DNA of 64,000 bases from Verrucomicrobiota bacterium (GTDB lineage Bacteria > Verrucomicrobiota > Verrucomicrobiia > Chthoniobacterales > Terrimicrobiaceae), in NCBI GenBank assembly GCA_026398275.1, contig JAPLTF010000060.1, positions 1 to 64,000 on the forward strand, given 5' to 3'. Numbering within the stretch: the stretch's first letter is position 1; the number at the start of each line of letters is the position of its first letter. This document shows, piece by piece, positions 7,682 through 16,989 of the stretch. The notes under the pieces are model-generated. The model saw only the letters and a program-made list of their open reading frames with translations, had not been told where the DNA came from and did no database searches. The position numbers were made by a program, and so were the translations under genes.

Positions 7682-9562
7682 ATGAAAACGCCGATCCCTG
7701 CCGGAACAATGGCTGGTTTTGTTGTCGCCGCTCTCGCGTGCGTTTTGGCTTCGAACTCCGCGTCGGCCCAGACGACCTACAACGCCACGCTCGACAACGA
7801 GGTGGAGCTCATCTACGGGGCCATCTTTCCGAACACGAGCCCGCACTACGACGCGATCAATTTCGCGACCGGCAATGGCACGAAGCTGAATGTTGACCAG
7901 GACGTGTCCTTCAATGGAAGCGCCCTTGCGAACGTCTTCACCTCGACGACGTTCACCTCGACCGGCGGACGCGTCTCGGCCTCGATGCTCGGAATCGACG
8001 AGTTCTTCACCCCGGTGGACGGCCGCACGTTCATCGTGCAGAACTTCACCCTCGACAACGTCGATTTCACCACCAGCAATTCGACCACCGGAGACGTCGG
8101 ACTCAGGATCCAGGGCCCCGGCGGCCTCAACACATCACTCACGCTGGTGAACTCCTCGCTCAACTGCTCCCTCGCGCCCCACTTCTACGTTCCGTCCGCG
8201 CTCACATTCAACGTCAGCGGCACCTCTCAGATCACCGGATGGGGACACGACCCGACAGTGGGGGTGGCGTCGACCACGACGCTCACTGTCGCCAGCGGCG
8301 GAGCGTTCACCATCAAGGATAGCGGCAGCCTCACTTCGGGCGCCACATACCAGCAACGGCTGTTTTTCAACCAATACAGCAACACCGCGACACTCAACGG
8401 ATCGTCGCTCATCATCGACAACTCCGCAGTCGTCTTCGGCGCAAACCCCTACGGCGACCCGAGCAAAGAGAGCACGATGACGTTCAGCAACAATGCGACA
8501 CTCCAGATCACGGGCCTGAACCCCTACGCGAGCCTGGAAACCGACAACCTCGTCTTCCAGAACAGCACGCTCAACGTCGCAACCAACAACTCGCGCCTGA
8601 AATTGCGGAACAATCTGGAACTCGACAACAGCTCCGCCACGATCGCGAACTACGCCCAAGCCGACACCTTTGGGATCATTGCCAAAGGTAACGCGACCGT
8701 ATCCCTCGGAGTCAACGGCCTCTTCAATACCTCAAAGGTGGATATCAGGGATGGCGCGAGAATGACCATCACGGGAAGCGGGTATGATATCGGGGAGATG
8801 ACCGTGAGCTCCCAAGTGCTCTTTCCTTCGAGCGGCACAGGAAACCTCGTGCTCGGGAACAGCAAAGCGGTTCTCAACCTCACCAGCGGCGCAACGATGG
8901 ATGTCACAAGCCACGCCGCCCTGACCAACAACGGCTCGATCAACCTGCAGGAGGCAAAAATGACTGTCCGCCAGGGAGCCAGCGTCACAAACAACCTGGA
9001 GCTGATCGTGATGGGAAACAGCACCCTGAGCATCACGGGGGACGCGATCGTCGGCCAAGACAGCGGCCAGCACGGCGTGATGACAATTGGGGGCAACATC
9101 ACCTTCATAGATTCCTCCACCCCGGGAAACAACTCGCTCACCACGACAAACCAGTTGGATTTGGGATCGACCTCGAATCTCCACATGACCCTGGACCCAA
9201 CCGGGCTGACCAGCGACAGAATCCTCATCGACAACAGCGCCAGAGAATTCACGATCAACAACTCGGCGACGCTGAGCCTCAACGTCGTCAACGACACGGC
9301 GCTCGTGATCGGGACAAAATTCCTGCTCATCAATTACCCGGACTGGCAGGTTGCGATGGGCGCGCACTTCAACGGGCTTGTGGACGGCGCGACATTCGCC
9401 CTCGGCCTCAATACCTACCAGATCAACTATAACGACGGCGACTACATCCCGGCGCAGGGAAGCACCTTCATCACACTTACGACCGTGCCGGAGCCCGGCA
9501 CTCTGGCATTGCTCGGCCTTGGTGCCATCGCCCTCGCCGGCCGCGCCCTGCGCCGCCGCTAA
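7682..9562 (+). CDS. PEP-CTERM sorting-domain protein with a low-complexity N/T/S-rich, beta-helix-like passenger
   Basis: Signal peptide; C-terminal 'VPEPGTLALLGLGAIALAGRALRRR'. Confidence 0.85.
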   Translation: MKTPIPAGTMAGFVVAALACVLASNSASAQTTYNATLDNEVELIYGAIFPNTSPHYDAINFATGNGTKLNVDQDVSFNGSALANVFTSTTFTSTGGRVSASMLGIDEFFTPVDGRTFIVQNFTLDNVDFTTSNSTTGDVGLRIQGPGGLNTSLTLVNSSLNCSLAPHFYVPSALTFNVSGTSQITGWGHDPTVGVASTTTLTVASGGAFTIKDSGSLTSGATYQQRLFFNQYSNTATLNGSSLIIDNSAVVFGANPYGDPSKESTMTFSNNATLQITGLNPYASLETDNLVFQNSTLNVATNNSRLKLRNNLELDNSSATIANYAQADTFGIIAKGNATVSLGVNGLFNTSKVDIRDGARMTITGSGYDIGEMTVSSQVLFPSSGTGNLVLGNSKAVLNLTSGATMDVTSHAALTNNGSINLQEAKMTVRQGASVTNNLELIVMGNSTLSITGDAIVGQDSGQHGVMTIGGNITFIDSSTPGNNSLTTTNQLDLGSTSNLHMTLDPTGLTSDRILIDNSAREFTINNSATLSLNVVNDTALVIGTKFLLINYPDWQVAMGAHFNGLVDGATFALGLNTYQINYNDGDYIPAQGSTFITLTTVPEPGTLALLGLGAIALAGRALRRR

Positions 9563-9580
9563 ACGTCTGCCTGCCTGCCC

Positions 9581-10129
9581 ATGAAAACACTGCTTCTTAC
9601 CGCGCTTCTCACCTCAGCCCTCCCGTGCCTGGCCAAACCGTTCGACCAGACGCTCGACGGCGGAAGCTTTTCGATCTGCATCACCTCGCCGAACAAGGCA
9701 GGACAAAACGTTGTCACCCTCGAGCCCAAGGGCCTGAAGAGCAGCAATGAGCGGATCGCGATCTCCAAAGAGGGCCAGATTGCCCGCGCGTTCCTCGCCG
9801 ACATGGACGGCGACAACTCGCCCGAACTCTTTGTCGTCCTCACCAGCCCCGGCAGCGGGTCCTACGGCGAAGTCCTCGCCTTCTCGACCAACGGAAGGAA
9901 AAGCCTCACGCCGATCATTATCGAGAAGCCCGCGAAAAAGGACCTCTCCGGCTACATGGGGCACGATGCCTTCGAGGTCATGGAGAACACGTTCGTGCGA
10001 CGGTTCCCGGTTTACAAAACCGGCGATCCAAATGCCGCGCCGACCGGCGGCTACCGCCAGTTTCAATACAAGCTCAAGCCCGGCGAGGCCGCCTGGCAGA
10101 TGAAGATCGACCGCATGGAGTCGTATTGA
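9581..10129 (+). CDS. Secreted protein resembling PliI (I-type lysozyme inhibitor) family
   Basis: Signal peptide 'MKTLLLTALLTSALPCLAKP'; core 'ARAFLADMDGDNSPELFVVLTSPGSGSYGEVLAFSTNG' matches my recollection of the PliI pattern D.DGDg.pEl.v...S.GSGsY. Confidence 0.5.
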   Translation: MKTLLLTALLTSALPCLAKPFDQTLDGGSFSICITSPNKAGQNVVTLEPKGLKSSNERIAISKEGQIARAFLADMDGDNSPELFVVLTSPGSGSYGEVLAFSTNGRKSLTPIIIEKPAKKDLSGYMGHDAFEVMENTFVRRFPVYKTGDPNAAPTGGYRQFQYKLKPGEAAWQMKIDRMESY

Positions 10130-10144
10130 GAGACTGCGCGGACA

Positions 10145-11386
10145 GTGAAACCCCTCCAGCTTTCAGTCGCGGTCCTTCTCATTCTGAGCGTGTCGGCAAG
10201 CGGTTTGGACCTCTTCCCCAAGCGGAAAAGTTCTGACCCGAACGCGCTGGCCGGACGCAAAAATGGAGCGGCCCGGGCCCGTGCGCTCCAGCAGGAGATG
10301 ATGGATTTTTCCGACCGCTACACGATGGCGGTCTGGCAGGCGCTCGACGGCTATATCCGATCTGAGCGCGACCCGCTCAAGCGCTCCGCGGCCGAGCATT
10401 TGAAGGTGCTGTTCTCTTCCGCCTCGATGGAGATCGCCGCCGGGCGGAACCCGGCCGGAAACCTTCTGGACATGGCGGTATTCAGCGACCTTGCGCAGCG
10501 GTCGGTGCGCGACTACTGGATCCCCAATGTTTTTGGCCCCGGCGGCGCCCCGCTCCTGAAGGCTCACCGCGACATCCGGGCCGATCTGGGTGTCATCCTT
10601 AAAAAAACGCTCACTTTGGAGCAGCACCAGGAGTTGGACCGGATGGTTTCCGACTACTGGAAAACCAACCCCGGCAGCGTCTATGTTGCAGACATCCGCC
10701 TGCGCGATCTTGTCGCAGCGCGCACCGCCGGGGGCCGGTCTGGAGGGGGGATTCCGCTCCTGGCCGATGTGAGCCGCGCCGTCGGCGAACTCGACGCCGC
10801 GGTCGAATACGGCGAGCGCCTCATGTTCTACGTCGAGCGGTTGCCCCGGCTCACAACGATGCAAACCTCGCTTGCACTCGCCCAGACCGGGGCTGCGCCC
10901 GCCGTGATCAGCCTCACCGAGAGCGCCCGGCAGACGTCGGAGGCCATCGATCGCATGCCAGAAAATCTCACCGCGGCTCTTGCAAAAAACTCCGAGGCTC
11001 TCGGCGGGCTGCTCCCTGGCATCCAGGCGACCGTGGCCGACTCCCGGGCGATCGCGGAAATCACCGAGCGCATCCTGAAGGCCGACACGGGAGCGCCCCC
11101 GGCTGAACCCTGGACACCCGGATCTTCCGCCGCAGTTCTGCGCGAGGTCCAAGGTGCTGCACGCGAGGTTCGCACCACCCTCCAGCAAGTCGATAATTCC
11201 CTCGGCACCGCCGAATCCCTGCCCCTCGACAAGCTCCTCAAGACCGCATCCCAGGAAGTTCGGCAGACGATTGATTACGCATGGGCAAAGCTTCTTCTGG
11301 CCATCGGCATTTTTCTCGCCGGCCTGCTCATCCTCCTCCTCATCGCCGCCCGGCTTTTCAGAGCGCCATCCCAAAAGCGGATGTAG
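10145..11386 (+). CDS. Hypothetical exported protein with a C-terminal transmembrane helix
   Basis: GTG start; signal-like N-terminus; helical middle; 'LLLAIGIFLAGLLILLLIAARLF' near the C-terminus. Confidence 0.7.
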   Translation: MKPLQLSVAVLLILSVSASGLDLFPKRKSSDPNALAGRKNGAARARALQQEMMDFSDRYTMAVWQALDGYIRSERDPLKRSAAEHLKVLFSSASMEIAAGRNPAGNLLDMAVFSDLAQRSVRDYWIPNVFGPGGAPLLKAHRDIRADLGVILKKTLTLEQHQELDRMVSDYWKTNPGSVYVADIRLRDLVAARTAGGRSGGGIPLLADVSRAVGELDAAVEYGERLMFYVERLPRLTTMQTSLALAQTGAAPAVISLTESARQTSEAIDRMPENLTAALAKNSEALGGLLPGIQATVADSRAIAEITERILKADTGAPPAEPWTPGSSAAVLREVQGAAREVRTTLQQVDNSLGTAESLPLDKLLKTASQEVRQTIDYAWAKLLLAIGIFLAGLLILLLIAARLFRAPSQKRM

Positions 11387-11395
11387 GAAAATTGT

Positions 11396-12382
11396 TCATC
11401 GGGCGATATCGCGCTTGCCGCTCCCGGCGAGTGTCGCTGAGGGGGACTCTCCAAATTTCCTGCGGTAGGCGGTGGAAAAGCGGCCCAGATGGTGGAACTC
11501 GAGGTCCGAGGCTACGCGGGTCACGGATTTTTTGTTCTTCGGATCGAGCAGCTCATTGCGGGCGGCTGCGAGTCGTTGATCATGGATGTAGGCGGTGGGA
11601 GTTGTGTTGAAATGCTTGAGAAAGAGCTGCTGCAATGCCCGCATTGTGAGCCCGGCATAGGCGGCCAACTCCGCCGGGTGGCAACTTGCGTGAAGGGAGG
11701 ACCGGATCTTTTGTTCCATCTCATCCTGCGAGACCCGTCCGATATGCTGTCCGGCGTGACGAGGAAACCTCAGGCTGGCGGCCAAGGCTTCTGCCAGGCA
11801 TCCGACCAGCAGGGCTTCAAGATGGCGAAGGAATACCGGAGATTCCCCGCCGTCCTTATCGCGGCTGAGGTAGTCAAGGACGTAGCGCACGGTTCCGGCG
11901 ATATGCGTGGCATCGGAACTGCCAGGCTTCCAGGATACCGGGACAATGCCGCTCCCGGAGCAGCCCATGGCGGCCAGTTCGCACCGCAACTTCGCCGACG
12001 GGATCTCCACCACAACGCAGCGGATGGGGGTAGCCCGGAAGTCCACCGGCGTTCCCGCCGGAATGAGCACCGGTCCAGCGGGCAGGGCCGAAAGGATTTT
12101 TTTTGCAACCGAGATCTTCATCGATCCTTCCAGCGGGAGGTAAATCGTGGCCTTTGTCTTATTTCCCCCGGCGGCCACGCGCATCGGGGAGCGGCAGTCC
12201 ACGTAACTCAGCCAGCAGCGCCCAAGCGGAAGGCGGGAGATGGTGGATTCGTATCCGCCTCCGCCGATGACATGGCTCGTGTGCTTTGCCCAGATGTGCG
12301 AAGCCATCGCCTGCCCCTCAGCGAGATTCTTCGTGTGAATTACGGTGTGGCCGTGGAGCGGGCGGAGATGTTCGGTTTTCAT
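11396..12382 (-). CDS. AraC-family transcriptional regulator
   Basis: C-terminal AraC HTH 'LAAYAGLTMRALQQLFLKHFNTTPTAYIHDQRLAAARNELL...VTRVASDLEFHHLGRFSTAYRRKFGESPSATL'. Confidence 0.9.
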   Translation of the reverse strand: MKTEHLRPLHGHTVIHTKNLAEGQAMASHIWAKHTSHVIGGGGYESTISRLPLGRCWLSYVDCRSPMRVAAGGNKTKATIYLPLEGSMKISVAKKILSALPAGPVLIPAGTPVDFRATPIRCVVVEIPSAKLRCELAAMGCSGSGIVPVSWKPGSSDATHIAGTVRYVLDYLSRDKDGGESPVFLRHLEALLVGCLAEALAASLRFPRHAGQHIGRVSQDEMEQKIRSSLHASCHPAELAAYAGLTMRALQQLFLKHFNTTPTAYIHDQRLAAARNELLDPKNKKSVTRVASDLEFHHLGRFSTAYRRKFGESPSATLAGSGKRDIAR

Positions 12383-12611
12383 TTGGGTCTGTCGTCCATG
12401 CGCTTGATTCTAAACTTTTATGGAGCATGGAGCTTCAAAACCAGCCAAAGATGTTGCCGGATAGACGAGGTGCCCGCATTTCGTGTGTTCTGTGCCTTGC
12501 TGGGGACGACCGAAGAATCTTTTCCGGAGGTAAAGGATATGGGTGGCGGAATCCCATGCGCCGCGCAGGAATCGGGTGGGCGGAAAGTCCGGGAGGGAAT
12601 ACAGTGCCGGC

Positions 12612-13469
12612 ATGAGTGATTATGAACGGATTGCGGCTGTCATCCGGCATCTGGATGCCGGGCATTTTTCTCAGCCATCGATTCCGGAGCTGGCGGAATC
12701 CGCAGGCCTGAGCGTCTTTCATTTCCACCGGCTTTTCAAACGCTGGGCGGGCGTGACCCCAAAGGATTTTTTGCAGTGCCTGACCCTGGAGCACGCCAGA
12801 TCCCGCCTATTGAGCTCGCGCAGCATTCTTGATGCGGCGTTGGATGCCGGTCTCTCCGGCCCAGGGCGCCTTCACGATCTGTTCGTCACGATCGAGGCTG
12901 CGTCGCCCGGCGAGGTGAAATCCGGAGGGCAGGGGATGCTCGTGGAGTGGGGGATGGCGGAGAGTCCTTTCGGCCATTGCAGCGTGGGATGGAATAGCCG
13001 GGGGGTCTGCCACCTTGCATTTCATGATCAGGCGGCCGGTTTTCCAAATGGCTTGCAGGAAAGGTGGCCACAGGCGGACTTTCGCAAAAATGACAGGGAG
13101 GCCGGGAAGTGGATCCGGAAAATCTTTGTCAGGGGAACCGCAGGAACGATTCCGGCGTTTGTGTCCGGGACCTCGTTCCAGCTGAAAGTTTGGCGGGCGC
13201 TCCTGCTGATCCCCCGGGGAAATCTTGCGACGTATTCCAGCATTGCCTCGGCGATCGGAAGTCCCGGTGCCGTGCGGGCGGTGGGAACCGCATGCGGTTC
13301 GAACCCAGTGGCCTGGCTGATCCCGTGCCACCGGGTGATTCGCGGGACAGGGGTGGTGGGCGGCTATCGCTGGGGCCGGGACAGAAAGCGATCGATGCTT
13401 GCGGTGGAGACCTGCGGGGGGAGGGTAAAAAAAAGCGGAGCCGGGAATTCCCCGGCTCCGCTTGGTTGA
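12612..13469 (+). CDS. AraC-HTH / methylated-DNA-protein-cysteine methyltransferase (Ada-like, without the N-terminal zinc domain)
   Basis: 'AAVIRHLDAGHFSQPSIPELAESAGLSVFHFHRLFKRWAGVTPKDF' plus active site 'NPVAWLIPCHRVIRGTGVVGGYRWG'. Confidence 0.9.
   Translation: MSDYERIAAVIRHLDAGHFSQPSIPELAESAGLSVFHFHRLFKRWAGVTPKDFLQCLTLEHARSRLLSSRSILDAALDAGLSGPGRLHDLFVTIEAASPGEVKSGGQGMLVEWGMAESPFGHCSVGWNSRGVCHLAFHDQAAGFPNGLQERWPQADFRKNDREAGKWIRKIFVRGTAGTIPAFVSGTSFQLKVWRALLLIPRGNLATYSSIASAIGSPGAVRAVGTACGSNPVAWLIPCHRVIRGTGVVGGYRWGRDRKRSMLAVETCGGRVKKSGAGNSPAPLG
13423..13463 (-). terminator. Intrinsic terminator for the minus-strand operon, inside the 3' end of the Ada-like gene
   Basis: Perfect 13-bp stem AAGCGGAGCCGGG (13433..13445) / CCCGGCTCCGCTT (13451..13463), followed on the minus strand by a T8 run. 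Confidence 0.85.
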
Positions 13470-13482
13470 ATTTTTGGAATCC

Positions 13483-13650
13483 TTAGAGGGCGACCTGAAC
13501 GATGGCGGTCGAGTTTGTCGAGCCGTCCTTTTTCTTGCCGTCCTTGTCCTTGTCGCCACCGCCGCAGCCTCCGCCGGGGCAGGAGCCTGCAAGGGCGGAT
13601 GAGACGGTGAATGCGACAACCAATGCTGCTGATAGGATGAATTTATTCAT
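13483..13650 (-). CDS. 55-aa predicted secreted Gly/Cys peptide (absent from the ORF track)
   Basis: Hand translation: MNKFILSAALVVAFTVSSALAGSCPGGGCGGGDKDKDGKKKDGSTNSTAIVQVAL*. Signal peptide, upstream GGGAG, downstream terminator. Confidence 0.75.
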   Translation of the reverse strand: MNKFILSAALVVAFTVSSALAGSCPGGGCGGGDKDKDGKKKDGSTNSTAIVQVAL

Positions 13651-13683
13651 GACTCCCGAACCGTCGCTTGAAAGGGCTGCGTG

Positions 13684-15915
13684 TCAAATGGAATTCGCGT
13701 CTTTTGCCAGCGGGAACGCAAAATTTTCGATTGGCGGACGGTCCCGCATCCGCTCGCAGCGGGCGAGCATGACCGACGAGGGGTTGCGCGTGTCTGGGAA
13801 TGGTTCCTCCGCGAGAGCCCGGAGAAAGACTTCGCGCGCCTCCGCCCACAGCCCGCGCGTGTAGAGGCTTTTCGCCTCTTCGTAGACGGCGATCCGGTTC
13901 CGGTTTTTTTCCAGCGCAGCCCCGCCCTGTCCCAGGAATTCGTGAAGATCCACCGGATGGACGTGGCCGGGAACGACCACCCTGTCCACATTTCTGAATA
14001 CGAGGCCGGAATCTGATCGAGTCGCTGCGAGCATGGTCTCGCCGGAGACCAGAATCCCGGCGCCGTAGTGCGAGCCGGCCGCCTCGATTCGTTGCGCGAG
14101 GTTCACGGTGTCCCCCATCATGGTGTAGTTGAAGCGGAGTTCCGATCCGATGTTTCCCACGATGGCCGTTCCGGTATGGAGGCCGATGCGGGTTTGCATG
14201 CGCTCGACGAGGTCGGGCCATTTGCCCTCCTGCGTCCAGCGTTTCCGGAGGCGGTCCTGCGCTGCCTGAAGTGCAAATGCCGCCCGGCATGCGGCGGCGG
14301 CATGGTCCTGGCAGGCCAGGGGTGCCCCGAACATGGCGATGATTGCGTCGCCGACGTATTTATCGAGTGTCCCCTGCTGGTTAATGACTGCCGCAGTGCA
14401 CTCCCCGAGGTATTGACACATCAGGTCCACCAGGTCTTTGGGTGGCAGTTTCTCCGCGATGGGGGAGAAGGAAACGATGTCGGTGAAGAAGGCGGTGATT
14501 TCGACCTCTTCTCCGCCGGTGCGGGGAGCGGTGTTTTTTTCGACCATCTCCTCGACGACAGTCGCCGAGACATAGCTCCCGAAAAGGTTTTTGATTCTCC
14601 GTCGCTGCTGTTCCTCGATGGTGAGCTGGCGCAGCAGCGCCACAAACGTGCAGGAGAGCGCCGCGCCGACCGGAGCGACGATCGGGATGAGGATTTCCGC
14701 TTTTGCGAAAACGAGGAAGGCGAGGCCGATGTAGCCCAGGACGACCAGGCCGGCGAGCAATTTGCTCCATTTCGAGAACCGGTGGGGCATCACGCCGAGC
14801 CATGCGGTCCCGAGCCCAAGCCCGCAAATGAGCAGGATGTTTGCCCAGACAGGCGGGCGGGAGATAAACCTTCCCGCGTCGAAGGTTTTGAAGAGGTTGC
14901 CGTGGACTGATACCCGCGGGACCACCGCGGAACCGTTCATGGGAATTTCCGACGTGTCCCTCAAAAGGGAATCCGTGGGACCAATCAGGACGACGCTGCC
15001 ATTGAGCGCGGCAAAGAATTTGTCGGCACTGGCTTTTTCTTCCTCGGTGCCCTCGCGCGCCAACCGGTCAACCTCCAGCACGGAGGCGATGCCAACCATC
15101 GGATTTTCCTCCCATGGCGAAAACCAATTCGACTCCAGAAACTGACCATAAGCCAACGGGATCTCAAGAATCGGGCGGTTGTTCGCCCCCTGAATCAGCA
15201 TCCTGCTTTGTTGGATTTCAACGGCGGACTCATCGAGCCCCCGGGACATCAAAAACAGCTTGAGCCCCATCGGCATGTAGGTCTTGTGCTCGGTCTGGGC
15301 AAAGAGCGGAACCCACCGGACGTTTGTGTCGATCAGCCCGACTTGTCCCCACATGGGTCCGACGACGGGATAGTCCGGAAGTTCGGGGAGATCGGCCGCT
15401 TTGGGATCGAAATCTTTTTCGTAAAGAAACGGGAACGACTTCTTTTTATCCAGCAGCCCCTTTTGGGTCCCGTAGGTCGCAGCGAGAACAATGTTCGGGT
15501 GTTTGTTGACGCTCTTCCCGAGTGCCATACTTCCTGCCAGTGCTTCTTCTCTTCCAAGTTGGGGGATGCCTGCGTCGCTAAAAACGAAGTCCATGCCTAC
15601 GGCGCGAACTTTGCCGCGTTCGAAGAGCGCGTCGAGAACTTTGGCAAAGATAGCCCTGCTCCATGGAAAATTGCCCAATGCAACAATCGACTCGGTGTCG
15701 ACATTCACATAACAGACCTTGATCGGAGAGGGAATCGAGCCGCGAACCCAAAGCCTTGCGTCTATTGTCTTTTCCTCAAGAAACGCGAGGAGACCGTCTC
15801 TTCCAAGCATGCTGGTTTCCCCGTCGCCCAAAGAAACAAACGGGATCTGCGAGAGAAGAACCCAGATCAGGCAAACTCCTGCCAGAGAAACGGGCAAAAG
15901 CCACTTCATGAGCAA
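13684..15915 (-). CDS. CHASE2-domain class III adenylate/guanylate cyclase
   Basis: Long extracytoplasmic N-terminal region, transmembrane helices, then cyclase motifs 'ITAFFTDIVSFSPIAEKL', 'LDKYVGDAIIAMFG', 'NYTMMGDTVNLAQRIE'. Confidence 0.9.
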   Translation of the reverse strand: MLMKWLLPVSLAGVCLIWVLLSQIPFVSLGDGETSMLGRDGLLAFLEEKTIDARLWVRGSIPSPIKVCYVNVDTESIVALGNFPWSRAIFAKVLDALFERGKVRAVGMDFVFSDAGIPQLGREEALAGSMALGKSVNKHPNIVLAATYGTQKGLLDKKKSFPFLYEKDFDPKAADLPELPDYPVVGPMWGQVGLIDTNVRWVPLFAQTEHKTYMPMGLKLFLMSRGLDESAVEIQQSRMLIQGANNRPILEIPLAYGQFLESNWFSPWEENPMVGIASVLEVDRLAREGTEEEKASADKFFAALNGSVVLIGPTDSLLRDTSEIPMNGSAVVPRVSVHGNLFKTFDAGRFISRPPVWANILLICGLGLGTAWLGVMPHRFSKWSKLLAGLVVLGYIGLAFLVFAKAEILIPIVAPVGAALSCTFVALLRQLTIEEQQRRRIKNLFGSYVSATVVEEMVEKNTAPRTGGEEVEITAFFTDIVSFSPIAEKLPPKDLVDLMCQYLGECTAAVINQQGTLDKYVGDAIIAMFGAPLACQDHAAAACRAAFALQAAQDRLRKRWTQEGKWPDLVERMQTRIGLHTGTAIVGNIGSELRFNYTMMGDTVNLAQRIEAAGSHYGAGILVSGETMLAATRSDSGLVFRNVDRVVVPGHVHPVDLHEFLGQGGAALEKNRNRIAVYEEAKSLYTRGLWAEAREVFLRALAEEPFPDTRNPSSVMLARCERMRDRPPIENFAFPLAKDANSI

Positions 15916-15986
15916 TTCCTGCCTACCCGATCACTCTGTCCGTAGAAACATTTTCCACCGGAAAAACCGACGGTAGTTTCCAAATC

Positions 15987-16904
<918 letters not shown>

Positions 16905-16989
16905 CGGTTACAATGTGGCATTGAACGCGGTCAGGGGAAAGGGAAAAATCCCGGGTATATCGACTTTTTCTTGGAGTGGGAGGGGCGCC

